From NCBI GenBank assembly GCA_947568835.1, contig OX387602.1, forward strand, positions 18,031,021 through 18,095,020: a stretch of DNA of 64,000 nucleotides. The letters are read 5' to 3'. Origin of the DNA: Protonemura montana (lineage: Eukaryota > Arthropoda > Insecta > Plecoptera > Nemouridae). This document shows positions 30,201 through 41,842 of the stretch, piece after piece. The notes beneath the pieces are model-generated. The model searched no databases. It had not been told where the DNA came from and saw only the letters and a program-made list of their open reading frames with translations. Within the stretch, counting starts at the first letter, position 1. Each line of letters opens with the position of its first letter. The translations under genes were made by a program, and so were the position numbers.

Positions 30201-33200
30201 CGATTGCTTGAGCACGTTATAATATTTATTCTGGGAGGAGACCAGATCGTTAGGCAAAGAGTTTCAGCTGCAATCAATTGCTGTACCATTGTGTGTACCA
30301 CTCATGCCCAAAACCTACATAATTGTATCACATTCAAATTTCAATCAAACTACTACCAGTCGCAATCAATAGGCGTCCTCAGAACGGAAGAACGTGATGA
30401 ACGTCTTACTATCCATGCCTTACCAAATGCCACTGTCCTAAATTTCGTCACATTATTTTTAAATTTTTCTAAAATTTGATGAAAGTCGCCACTTTTGGGT
30501 CGTGGACGGATTTTTATGGCCACACAAATGTGCGTTTGCTAGTTTTCGAAGTCAGAGTAACCCTAAAAGAACATACATTATTTACATACATACATTATTG
30601 GAGATTTCCACGCTGATCGTTGCATTATTCCAGCCGGTTTAAACAATGAAAAATACTGTAAAAGATTGCACTTCGTAATTGTGCAAGCAAGCTGGTTTTC
30701 ACAAACGACACCCAAAATTTTAGAATTCTAAAAGCGGAAGCTACGTGAAATAAGCGCTGACAAGATAGCGTATCTAACGGAAAGCACTTGATCCATCCTT
30801 CGTATTTGATAAATTACACGTTTAAGAAATTCAAATTATCTAGCACAATCATTCCTGATCTTGGCCCATATGGATGAAGTCAGTTCCATCACAAGCATTT
30901 TGCCTTCAATTTATTTGTCTTACCCGTTGACGAAAAAGAGCGGTTAAAATCCTGTCAATCTCGTTGCAAATATGTTCCTATTACGGTGAATAATCGTAGT
31001 GTATAGCCAGAGCTTTAATTATATGAAAATTGTATTCTGAAATAATGTTTATCGGTTACGAATGGTTATTATAAATTGGCGTGACGTGAAACGGTGATAT
31101 TAGAATAACATGAACCGAGAAGATTTAAATACTATAGCAAAAATGTAAAAAAGGTTTTGTACGTTGCATGCAGCGTCCACCGGTCTAGAGCATTGCGTTT
31201 ATCAGGGCAAGCTTGCGTGATACGTCGGTGCAGCAGAAGGTAGACGAGGGATGCAACGCGCCATGCAAAAAGCTGCCTCTCATTTCATTCAGCTTCATAG
31301 GTGCTCTAATAAATTATAATAGCCAAATATATACAATGATTACTAATTATGTGATAGGTTAGAATAGATTACATTAAAGCAACATGAGTCACATGATACT
31401 GAACTAAAATTATGGGTAGGGCTAAAAGGATAAGAGAAAATATACCGTACTTTCCCTAAAAAAAAAACAACAAAAAAACAACAAAAGATTAAAAAGCACA
31501 AACTGGTCATTTGAGAACAAACGCCATAAGGATAAGAACTAAAGGATGAGTTTATTGAGCCAATCGGGTACATCGTGAAGATGTCTATGACACGGGCGTG
31601 CGCCGCTGCCGGGGTTGACAATAAAACGATAATGCGGGATGCAATAACATCATCACAATGACGAGCGCGGCAAAGCTTTCACTTGATTGAGCTTCGTCCT
31701 GTCGCCGCGACGCTGGGCTTTGCGCCGGGCGGAGCAGCCCGAAAGATTCAAACTTTCTGGTCTTTCGGGCGCCACACGGCCATCTTGATATCATTTCCTC
31801 GGGAGTCGGTGAAAAAAAAATCGATTCGTCCTCCCCCCCCCCCCCCCACCCCATCGTAGTTCCTTTCCTCTCTCTACCGTCAGGTAATAAGCTTCACTTG
31901 CACCGCTCGGCACGCACCAACTCGGCGCGACGCACATGCGTACGGGAAAAAAAAGACAAGCGATATTCTATTTTTAAATTTGTTTAACCTCTAACTATGC
32001 AAGGAGCTGGTAGCCGCTAAAGAAAAGCAATGTATGCGAGGGCCCCTGGCTTGGCACATCCGGTAGGTAGTAAACTAGTACACATGGTGTATGGCGCCCC
32101 CCTAGCCGCCCCTCCGTCGTCCCCCACCCCTCCCGCACATGTCGCAATACCCCTGGGTGAGGAGTGAGGATGCTGTGACATGACCTCCTCCTGGACCAAG
32201 CCACCCCCGACTCCCCCTCTCTCGTCACCGCGTCGCTTCCCCGCTTTGGCGCCATCGAGCACGTGGCCAGGCAGTTAGCGGGCAAATATCGGAGAGCACA
32301 TGACGACATCTAGCGGGACATTAAGAAAACAGAATGAAGCTGTCGGTCGGCCGCTCTGGATTTCGGTAGACACTTGAGATTGCCATCTAGTGGCGCTTTT
32401 TTGAAGCTAAAGATTGTCAACATTTTTGATTCGTTTCTTTTGTTTGGCTCTGTACTTTTATCGATCTCCTAGGATAAAATTAAAAGTAGCAATTTTGACG
32501 ATAAGATAGAATATAAAGGATAATTTAAATTAAAATCAAATTTAATAGTTAAATACGAATATGCTGACAGAAAAAAATACTTCCCTATTCAAATTAACGT
32601 TGGTATTTTGAAATATCTAAGGACAGATTTGGAAGATATGTACACAGATTTATCAGTATGACCGGAATGTGAGCCGAACTAAAAAAATGAGATTTAATAG
32701 CTAGACAAAAAGGTGCAGGTAGGTTGTCCTGCAAAATTATGATTGAAAAAATATGCATGTCCCAAAAATATTAATATTTTAAGTTATTTTCCACACAATT
32801 TTTTCTATCCAAATACTGATTATTTAAATTAGGTTTTTTCCTGAAAAACCGAGCAATACTGTGTAATAACGAGCAGACCGGTAGCTGACAATAGCTGGTT
32901 CTTTGGGCTGATAGCAAGACGGGAGGTCGGATGCCAGTGGCGATTCAGAGTATTTTTAGCGCTCGATCTGGGCTAAACTTTCTGGCATCTCACGACGGTC
33001 TGCGGTGTTACTTATTCTGCTCAGTGCCGACGTCCATCTTTTCCGAGACTTAAATCCCAGTTTTGTTAACAACGGGTCGCGTTTAAGGGTTGTCTGGTAA
33101 CGCGAGCCACTCGGTCTTGCTGTGAATTACGTTGTCAACCCGGTAGTGAAGTTGTTGGTGTAAAATTGCTCAAATTTGACTCGTTCTTCGCTTGTGACCA

Positions 33201-35676
33201 CGTGACTTTTGCCTCGGCTAAGTTAGACTGCTTACGTTAAACCAATAAAGACAATTACGTGGAGATTTCATTGCCGGTACATCAAAAATTGTAAATGTGT
33301 GTCACAAAATTAGAATTGTTTTGCGAATTTTTGAAGAAATTTAAAGAAAATTTGATGTTAATTTTAAAATTATGACACGGTATTGACAGCTTGACTGTTT
33401 CAAACTGAAATGAAATGTGGATCTGATTGAGTGGATTGGGTGACCACAGTAAATACTGATTAACTCGTGCTTGGAATATTTTTCGGTGACGAATTGCTCA
33501 ACAGTTTTACAAATGGTGTCCGGTTGTTTAAAAATAGGAACGTTCTCACTAATTACAATCACATCGATTAATTGTCTCGCTTCGCAATCAGCTGTTGACC
33601 TGAGCTGACCCCTTGTGTGGTGAATTATCGAAGAATGGCGCATTTTCGAAGACCAGCTCAAAAAGACGCCTACCGAGGATATGGAAATCGCAGGGTAATA
33701 TTGTGACGTCCAAAATCTTTACATTGATATTTTCGTTTTCTGATTCAGTGTCAACAGCTTTCTAAATTAATAAAACAAAGCATGACCACGTGTTTCTGTC
33801 CTTAATACCAAGAAAAATAACGCACGATTTTCCTGCAAAATACCTAATAATAAAAGAGCCAAAAAACTATTCGAAATTAATTTAAATATACGTTCCATAT
33901 GAATTATAGGAATACAGATCCAAGACACTTTCTTCAGCGAAAATTAAATTGAAAAACATTTATTTTAAGAATCTTCTTCACCTAGCGTCGAAAAAATAGA
34001 CAATATTGAGGAAATAAATATTGATTTCGTAAAAGCTTGTGCAAGATGTCGTGACAAACGTTTGAAAAAAATCAGTATTTGTTTACAGAGTTTCACAAGA
34101 GGCGAGCACAAAAATAGCCGATGATTGACCCAAATACTTGGCGACAATTTAACTACAAATTATAGCACTGCAACTGCATCTTGAGTGCAATGCTTTAAAC
34201 AGGCAAATTGAAAAAAAAATCGCGTAACAGTGAAAGATTAAGGGTTATTCTGATTATTATGTCTAAGCACATTGATTGGTTGGAATATTGAGAATAAGTT
34301 CCTCTTATGGAGTAAAAATTCTTGAAAGCAAATTAAAAATGCTATCAACGATAAATATATTCTACACGCAAATATCACATTTTAAAAATATTTAAAATGC
34401 TTACTTTTATGCTGCTATGAGTTTATGTCAGTTTTTTTTTAATTGCTGCTTTGCTTTATACATTTAGGGATAGGTCACTTAAATGTAATCTTAGCTGTAA
34501 TTAGTAGAGCTTAGTAATTACTGCAAGTAATTTTCGTCTAGTTATTAACCGCTGATGCGGTAAAAATGTCAGCACCAGGCAACGGTTGTAATTCACAAAT
34601 TTATCCATATGTATGGTGCAGAATGCCACGACGTCGTAGCCGGCAACTACAGCGTGCTGATATAAAAGCATGCTACTTGAATAATTGCTAAAACTTTTAC
34701 TCAAATTCTAGCTGCAAAAAAAGTTATATAAATTAAAATGTTCACAATTTATTATGCAGCAACATTCCGTTTCGTTGGTTATTCTTCAAAACTGTCGTGA
34801 TCAACTACTGAAACTTAATTAAACTACTGTATTACTACTACAAAGTCAGTACTACTTTCTACTACTACTTTACCACATTTACTACGAGGGAGTAAGATTT
34901 GCAACTATTATAATTTGTTTTCTGGTTGACATTTTTCACGGGGGTAATTATTTCTGCGTTGAATGAAAGTCACGCGGTTTCCGTTACGAGCGGAGTTTTT
35001 CTCGACGTGAAGGTTTTGCGTCTAATGATGGGCTCGAGAGCGGAAAGTAATTAAAATTTAACCAGAAAATTGAGCATGACAACAATATAAAATAAAACTC
35101 GTGTTAATTAAAGCATAGTTTGGTTAAATCATATAATGGATGGTCTTCTTTCTGAATGTGTTTCTAAACATAGTAAATCGATTTTTTTTATTATTTTTCT
35201 TCTTGCAGGTATCCAACATTGGGAAAAATTGAAATTTCCACATTAACTTTAAAATTACAAATTTCTTTAAGAAAATCTAAGCTTTTTAAGTTGAAAAGTA
35301 ATTTGAAAATACGCTTTGACGTAGGGCGTATCGGCAAACTTGTGATAACAATTCCTAATTGTGGAGGTACCTGTACATACCATTCTTCCGATTTCAGATT
35401 GCTGCAGGTACTGAATATGCATTAAAATACTAAAAAAAACTAACTAACAAAGCACGTCTAATATTGAAAAAGTTCGATAAATGTCATGGAATTTTGAACA
35501 AAAATACTAATTTTCAGAAATTTGGACTCTTTAATCTGTACAGGGAAAGGCGCATCAAAAAGAATTGCAGTAATTGTCTTGATAATAATTATTGTACAGT
35601 CGTAACCCACACCAAACGGATGGAGGCGAAATTCTCTTTGACACTTTGATGATTTGATTACATCAGCTAATATGGG
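24257..35676. other. Non-coding DNA between the two tRNA-Ser genes
   Basis: AT-rich except for a GC-rich patch at 31690-32330. The longest frame, 145 codons on the minus strand at 29380-29817, has no recognisable domain. A small minus-strand exon-like motif lies at 26772-26807. No gene is supported. Confidence 0.6.
31833..31847 (+). repeat. Poly(C) run of 15
   Basis: Fifteen consecutive C residues sit at the edge of the GC-rich patch at 31690-32330. Confidence 0.95.
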
Positions 35677-35758
35677 GACGAGGTGGCCGAGTGGTTAAGG
35701 CGTTGGACTGCTAATCCAATGGGCTCTGCCCGCGTGGGTTCGAATCCCATCCTCGTCG
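35677..35758 (+). tRNA. tRNA-Ser (anticodon GCT)
   Basis: This is an 82-base class II tRNA, base-for-base identical to the minus-strand copy at 24175-24256. The anticodon GCT is at 35710-35712. The acceptor stem is GACGAGG/CCTCGTC with discriminator G, the variable arm is long, and box A and box B are intact. The T6 terminator is at 35761-35766. The first 14 bases of 3' flank are shared with the other copy, while the 5' flank is not. Confidence 0.97.
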
Positions 35759-35787
35759 GATTTTTTGGAAATATTATCTCTTCTCCC

Positions 35788-35837
35788 AAATCATGATCAT
35801 GATCATATGATATCATCATATCATCATATCATGATTT
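35788..35837. repeat. ATC/ATG-rich imperfect palindrome
   Basis: Fifty bases of TCATGATCATGATC and ATCATCAT units begin AAATCATGAT and end ATCATGATTT, so the whole block can fold back on itself. It starts 30 bases after the tRNA-Ser gene. Confidence 0.85.
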
Positions 35838-37230
35838 GCTCTCAGCAATATTTTGAAATATGTTCGTGAATGATCTGAAATAGCCACTGCATCTGATTGG
35901 ATTCCGTAAAGGGAAAATTCTGTGAAAATAGGGAAAAAAAATCAAGCAATTTGATTAGAAGTTTAAAGTTTGACAGATTAAAATTCATTTTTTAGCTAAC
36001 TTTGTTTAGGGATATTTTCAAACGTCGTCAAATGTTGCATTTTTTTTTTAATTGAGCAAATTATTTGATTCTTGCACTGATGAAAAGATATATTATTACC
36101 CAAACAACTACAATTCGTTGGTGTCGATCAGTGCAACAAAAAGATAACCCACATGCATAAGCAATCTATTTAATTGATTAGTTGTGTTTAACGACGCACT
36201 GTTTTAACAGCGGGCCTTGTGGTACTAGTCCAATGAAGTCGATTATTGAGTGGGGATGACGAGGATGATGTTGAACCTAACCTAGCCTAGAAGGAAGGAG
36301 TGTAAACCCGATGCTGGCACGAACCCCCCGTCGAGCACCAAGAGGACTACAGATATAACGTCCCTTCAGAAGGACGGTAGAACACGAACAAAAGAATACC
36401 TCTACAAATCCAAACAGGGTGAATCAAGTAGCTGTACTAACTTTCATCCCTCCCACCTCTTTCCCGAACAGAACTGGTCATGTTTATGATGATCACCCAT
36501 CCAATATCTAACCCAGCACAGTGTTACTTAACTTTAGCATAATCTCGCGAGAACTTATATTTCCAACCCGCCAAACTATTCGATCAAGTATATAGATAGA
36601 GAAAAATATCTCTGACAGCAAAATGAATACCTGTAAAAAGGTGATAATCCCCCAAACGTGTAGCGCACAGTCAAGTTGGGGCAAACTTGCTGCACTGAGC
36701 CAGCTTGGCCAACTTTGAGCCCATCCAGGTTGGTTTTCACCCTCACGTGCTTTCCAAAATCATTCTTCTTTCCCCCAACGTTATGTGATCCAAGTCTTGT
36801 CAAATCACCTGGCTTTATCGTAAGACTGAGTTATGGATAGCGACCCTCACTCATTTGTATCAATTTGGGTTGATGCAAAATCTGATTTCTGTTTGACGGA
36901 TACCGGACACGTGTTTCAAAGGCAACCCAGTGGGTAAGTCACGTGTTTTCGTTTCCTTGTACTCAGAAGTCAGGTTTAAATCATGATTAATAGAAATCCG
37001 AGAGAAATAAACCAGAAACGACAACAAGATAAACGTAATCGGAGCCTAGTATTTAACTTCCTAAGCTCAAAGTTAAACTTATAGAACCCTGCCATTTATC
37101 CAATCAATTATAGTTGTTGTCAAAATGGCCCTACAAATCGTTTTCCAGCCCAGTTTCCATTTCATTGATCAAGACACTCCACCAGTAACTCAATATATTC
37201 TGGATTTTCCACCATCCACTTCCCATGCAT

Positions 37231-37512
37231 GTTCGTACGGTTTTAGGCGGTAATCGTGTGGTTTTAGGTGGTATTCGTACAGTTTAGGTGGTATTCGTAC
37301 GGTTTAGGCGGTATTCATACGGTTTAAGTGGTATTCGTATGGTTTTAGGTGGTATTCGTACGGTGTCAGGTGTTACTTGCACTGCACAAACTGGTATTCA
37401 TGCAGTGTTAAACGGTATCATGCGGTATTCCCACGGTGCCAAGTGGTATTAATGTAGAGCTAAAAGATATTGACACGGCTTCAGGTGGTTTACGTGTGGT
37501 ATCATGCGGTAT
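37231..37512 (+). repeat. Degenerate minisatellite
   Basis: About a dozen diverged units of roughly 20-24 bases are built on GGTGGTATTCGTACGGTTTTA. The units are cleanest at 37235-37370 and progressively decayed toward 37512 (tgcggtattcccacgg, aagtggtatt, catgcggtat). Confidence 0.85.
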
Positions 37513-38264
37513 AATTAAAGCAATTCGCATGCCATATCAACATATCAGATTTGTGCTTTTAGGCTAGGCGAGCTTGTATCGGGCGGCATTCCGTTTAGCA
37601 CGTGATAATTACGAGCATTGCTGGTGGATTATTATGCAAAGTGCAGCGCATGCAATGTCGCTCCGTCTGGTGCAGTGGCCCCTAGAGGGGGTTGGGGAAG
37701 GGGGAGAAGGGGGATTACGGAGCGCGTTGCAGATAGGGCAGCTGATAAAAATGCAGCGCGAATGTTTCACTCGCCGCCATTAATCATGGATCTGATAACA
37801 CTGACCTAACGCAAAGCATAAATGTGTTTGTTCAATTATTTCATGAGGACAAAGGTGAATTTATTTTTTTTCCTTTTTATATCCAGTCGGTCTTCTTGTA
37901 TCTTTATTTATCGGTCGACTTTTTTCTGCCTTACTGCTTTCGTCCTCCCATTACGTCTGATGGAAAATGTAGGTGTTTCATTCACTGGAAAATCACACCA
38001 TAGATTTAATCTCAGAGTCACATTTTTTCTTATAATTTAACCGTTTGGAAGTTTTCATGCTTCTTGCTCAGTACACAGACCCATTGATTTCCAAGTGAGT
38101 ACATTAATGTGAAATCAGGAAAGAACACGAACTGTATAAAATCCGTTTATAGTGTTTGTTAAGCAGCTTTTTATGTTTACCTATCAAATTTGGCTGTTCG
38201 ATTGATGATTACGTTCACGAGGTGCGAATTCTTATTGATTTAATCGACGACGAATTGGATGCCT

Positions 38265-38284
38265 CCCCCCCCCCCCCCCCCCCC
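38265..38284 (+). repeat. Poly(C) run of 20
   Basis: Twenty consecutive C residues in otherwise AT-rich DNA. A run like this is also prone to assembly and sequencing length error. Confidence 0.95.
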
Positions 38285-41172
38285 TTCCTCACCCCTCACA
38301 CAAAGAGCTCATGAGTGAGTCTCAGAAATGTTGGCCCATGTCTGACAGAATATACGAATCATATTACAATTGCAATAATTGTCAGTATGTCTCGATACTT
38401 TAGAACATATTCATGTTAACTAAATACTTTAAAGCTGAGGTTAAAATACTTCGCCAAAAGGCTAGCTGCTTTCCATGAATTTTTTCGTGGTTGTTTTTCT
38501 CCCGGGAAAACCGTTATGATCATTCACTTAGCATTCACACAGAGAAGCTAGTTTTTTTAAGTAACTGATGCAAGTTATGTTGCAGGTTAGTTTATACATG
38601 AAAATAAAACTGTTGTGCTTGAAATATCAAAGCAGCCATTGCTAATTTTTGGTCGCCAAGAGGAGGTAAAAAGGTAACATCAGCCACACGGTGCAACGGT
38701 GAAACAACCAGGCGCCAGAGGAGGGCGCCACGTCAAGGGTACACCTGAAACTCAGCGCCCGCCTCCCTATAAGGCATGCCACTACATCACGTCTCCTCAT
38801 CAATCCAAATTTGCATTAATTTTTAGTCATCCCAAGCGAGCGACCACGTGATGAAAGAGTAATGAGCTTGCCCGGAACCGGAAAATGCTTTCAAAACGTG
38901 GTTAGCCGAAGACATTTTCGCGTCTACTGCGTGATCGTGGTGAAAATCGGATGGAAACGCGGTTGTGAGATTTGCCTAAATTTGGGAATTTCTTTGATTT
39001 AATTTAAGCCGCTTCTATTTATTTTTCCTTAGATCTTTGACATTTACATAAGAAAGAGCGGTCCTCTCGCCCCTCTATTGCCTCCTTGCCTCTATTGGTA
39101 TTTCGGGGGTTTAGCTATGGGAATGTTCCATTTCCTAACAGTGAAATGACCAATTTTCCAGCAAATAGTAATAGCGAACGCGAACAGAGATTTACCATAA
39201 TTATGTTTATTAATGATCCCCGTTTCTTTATGGGTAAGTCGATGATTGCACGCACACACATGTTAGCCAAGCATAATTTTATTACATGCAAGCATGGATC
39301 GGCTCGGCCTGCCGCAAAGGCACATGAAATAGCTGTGGCTTGACGCTAGGGCCGAAGGTAAAGACTTAATTGCGTTTCAAATCGATTTTATTATCTTACA
39401 GAACCATAGTAAGCGTTAATGTACACGGACAGTGTGACCTAGCCCTACGTACATGCAATGCGATGCGTGTAATGATCGTTTGCTGTAGCTGCGGTGCGTC
39501 AGTGGTGGTTTCATTGCAGTCAGACTTGGCTAGACTCGTACTATAGTTTCCTCCCTCGTGGTTAATTTTTCCCGGTTGAATCGAGGAAATACTTTATTGA
39601 CTCGCGGAGTCTTGCGCTAGCTGGCCGACTGCCACTGGAAAACGCATTTGCCAATAAAAAGAGGTCGCAAAGCACCCGCAGTGAAAGTTTACAACGCGAA
39701 CCGCATTTTATTGTGGAGAATCAAATATTTTTAAGTATTGCATTATCGATAACAGGTCATAATTTCAAGAAAGGATAGCAGCAATTTGTTTAAAAAGCGG
39801 TGACAGTGGTGCATTACTCAAAACAATAAAAATAAATGTTGAGCTGGGAAAAGTTTTCAAAACTGTTTCTAAGCTGGTCCACCGTATTTTTTTTGTCCCC
39901 TGGCGATGCTCGTTATTTTGTTGTTTAATTACTTTGTCAACTAACATTAAACAAAATGTCAAGTTTAAAGCTGACTTTTGCTCGTCTGCGCTTCTTAAAA
40001 TCCTTCCATCACTGATGGGGCGTAAAAAAATCGTGGCGTCAAATGTATCAAGAGGATTACGCGAACTGACAAGAGATTTCCACTCATTTTCCTCTCACCT
40101 CAAACCCCCTTTGGCATACTGCTGCAGCGTGGGTGATGGCACCCGATGATTTGCTGACAAATGCCGACACAGAGCCCGTCATCAATTACGTCAAGCCTGC
40201 AAAGGGGTCCCGGCACCTCCACCACCGTAGAAAAGCACAAACAATGGGGCTAAACAATAGCTTTCTTTCTTATCGCTTTAAAATAATTCTACGAGAGTCA
40301 GCAATAACAGTTTTGCTTCGCATGAGCCCATCCCCTTGAGTTATATGCCTGTATACAGGTTGAGTAAACAATGTGCAAGCTAGCCCCTCTGTCCCCCACT
40401 CCCTTTGCATCCAATCAACCCTTCACCTAATCAGCTGCACAGCGGCGTCGGCGTCGCACCCCCTGGCAAAGTGGACGCCGCCGTGATCGATACGAGCATG
40501 CGTACACGGCGTCGCGACGCTGCAAGCCCCTGCGCGTCGCTGCGATACCAACCCGCCACACTTGCACATCGACGTACTAAGCCATACTTACGTTTTTTTC
40601 ACTCTGCTGTGTGACTTTTCATTAGACTGACAAAAACAATTATATTCTTGAGAACAATTTGCGAATTGAATTTTTGTACTAGGTGCTTCGTGTGTTCTTG
40701 TTTTTTTAATGTCGTTACTGTTACGGGATTTATTTTATAATCTGTTTTTTGATGGCGTGAAACTAAAAAAAACACATTCGTGAGTTTAGAACCATGTGTC
40801 AGTCGTTGTACGCCATTGCCGCTTGCTGCCCTTTAATACTTTTATATCTCCGAAGCGTGTAATGATTTCGGTGTCGTCTCGTGTTTTTTTTTAAAGCGTA
40901 AAACACTTTTCACGTCACTAATAAACTGGAAAGAAAATGAGAACAAAATTAAACATGCGAACAACTCGAGTATAAAAATTTCGACAACGTTTTTTTGTGA
41001 TCGCTTGTGAATCGTACGATGCAAGGTAGCTTTTTCGCCGAAGACAAATATCTCATTGAGAACTATTCGTTTTCAAATTTATACTGCACGCTCTGCTAAC
41101 CGTCGAGTTAGACTGTTTGGGGTGAACCACCCCCGAATTAATGGTGCAGAACGCGGAAAGCACAGGAGCAGC

Positions 41173-41233
41173 ATGTCGGAATATGATAGGATACAACACT
41201 TACAACCAAGGATACAACAAACTGTTTACACAG
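41173..41233 (+). other. Candidate first coding exon for a Ca-beta isoform
   Basis: ATG in a good context (A at -3) opens a frame beginning MSEYDRIQHLQPR and ending IQQTVYT plus one base, directly followed by the consensus donor CACAG|GTGAGT. Short polar N-terminal exons of this kind are usual for beta subunits. However, it leaves phase 1 while exon A needs phase 0, so an additional unidentified exon would be required. No homology is recognised. Confidence 0.3.
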
Positions 41234-41703
41234 GTGAGTTAGTTGAGCTCTGCGTTGGTTTACGAACCCTCGAGGCCGCATGACCTGTTTACTTTTGAAG
41301 TGAACTGTACCTTGGGGAGGCAAACGTCACATCAACTAAATATTAAAGGTACGTTTGTCATAGTCACATGGACAGTGGAATACCGATGGTGACGTTAGCT
41401 AGAATAACGATAGAAATGCAAGGTCTTTACCATAAAATTATTAAGTAATAAGATTGTACTGATAAATATCAAATATGATCTAGTTACATGGCACGGATTT
41501 TTCTAGTACAAACCCCTTTAGAATATAGGTTGAAGGATTTCTGATGAAAAGGATTTCTATGCCAAGGCTATGCTTTAGGTATCTGATTTCTTTATTGAGA
41601 ACAGGTCGATACGATTTTGGTAATTAAAAATAGTTGAGTGCACAGAGATCATTTTATTTAAATCGTATGAATTCTGCGTGCTCTTTGAGATATAGAAGTA
41701 CCG

Positions 41704-41842
41704 TCAGTCGCTATCAGTCGCTGTCAGTGCAGTGCCACGAGCAGGACATCCGACGACACTGACAGTTGACATTGACAGCTATAGTGTGTTTTTGCACCCA
41801 CCGCTCAAGTAACTATGAGCGTGGCCGACTTTTTTCAGTGAG
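41704..41842 (+). promoter_or_regulatory. Candidate promoter and non-coding first exon
   Basis: Three TCAGT motifs in near-tandem (gtcagtcgctatcagtcgctgtcagtg, 41704-41730) match the arthropod initiator consensus. About 110 bases later the donor TGAG|GTGAGT occurs at 41842/41843. The only ATG in between (41815) encodes eight codons before TGA, so the exon would be untranslated or carry a short upstream frame. Inferred from motifs only. Confidence 0.3.

Noticed and set aside
31585-32309. Frames in the GC-rich patch at 31.6-32.3 kb as a gene
   Set aside because: Several overlapping frames, poly(C)-derived glycine runs and no consistent exon structure; at most a regulatory GC-rich patch.
37231-37512. 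CRISPR array
   Set aside because: Units are contiguous and degenerate with no unique spacers, in a eukaryotic genome; it is a minisatellite.
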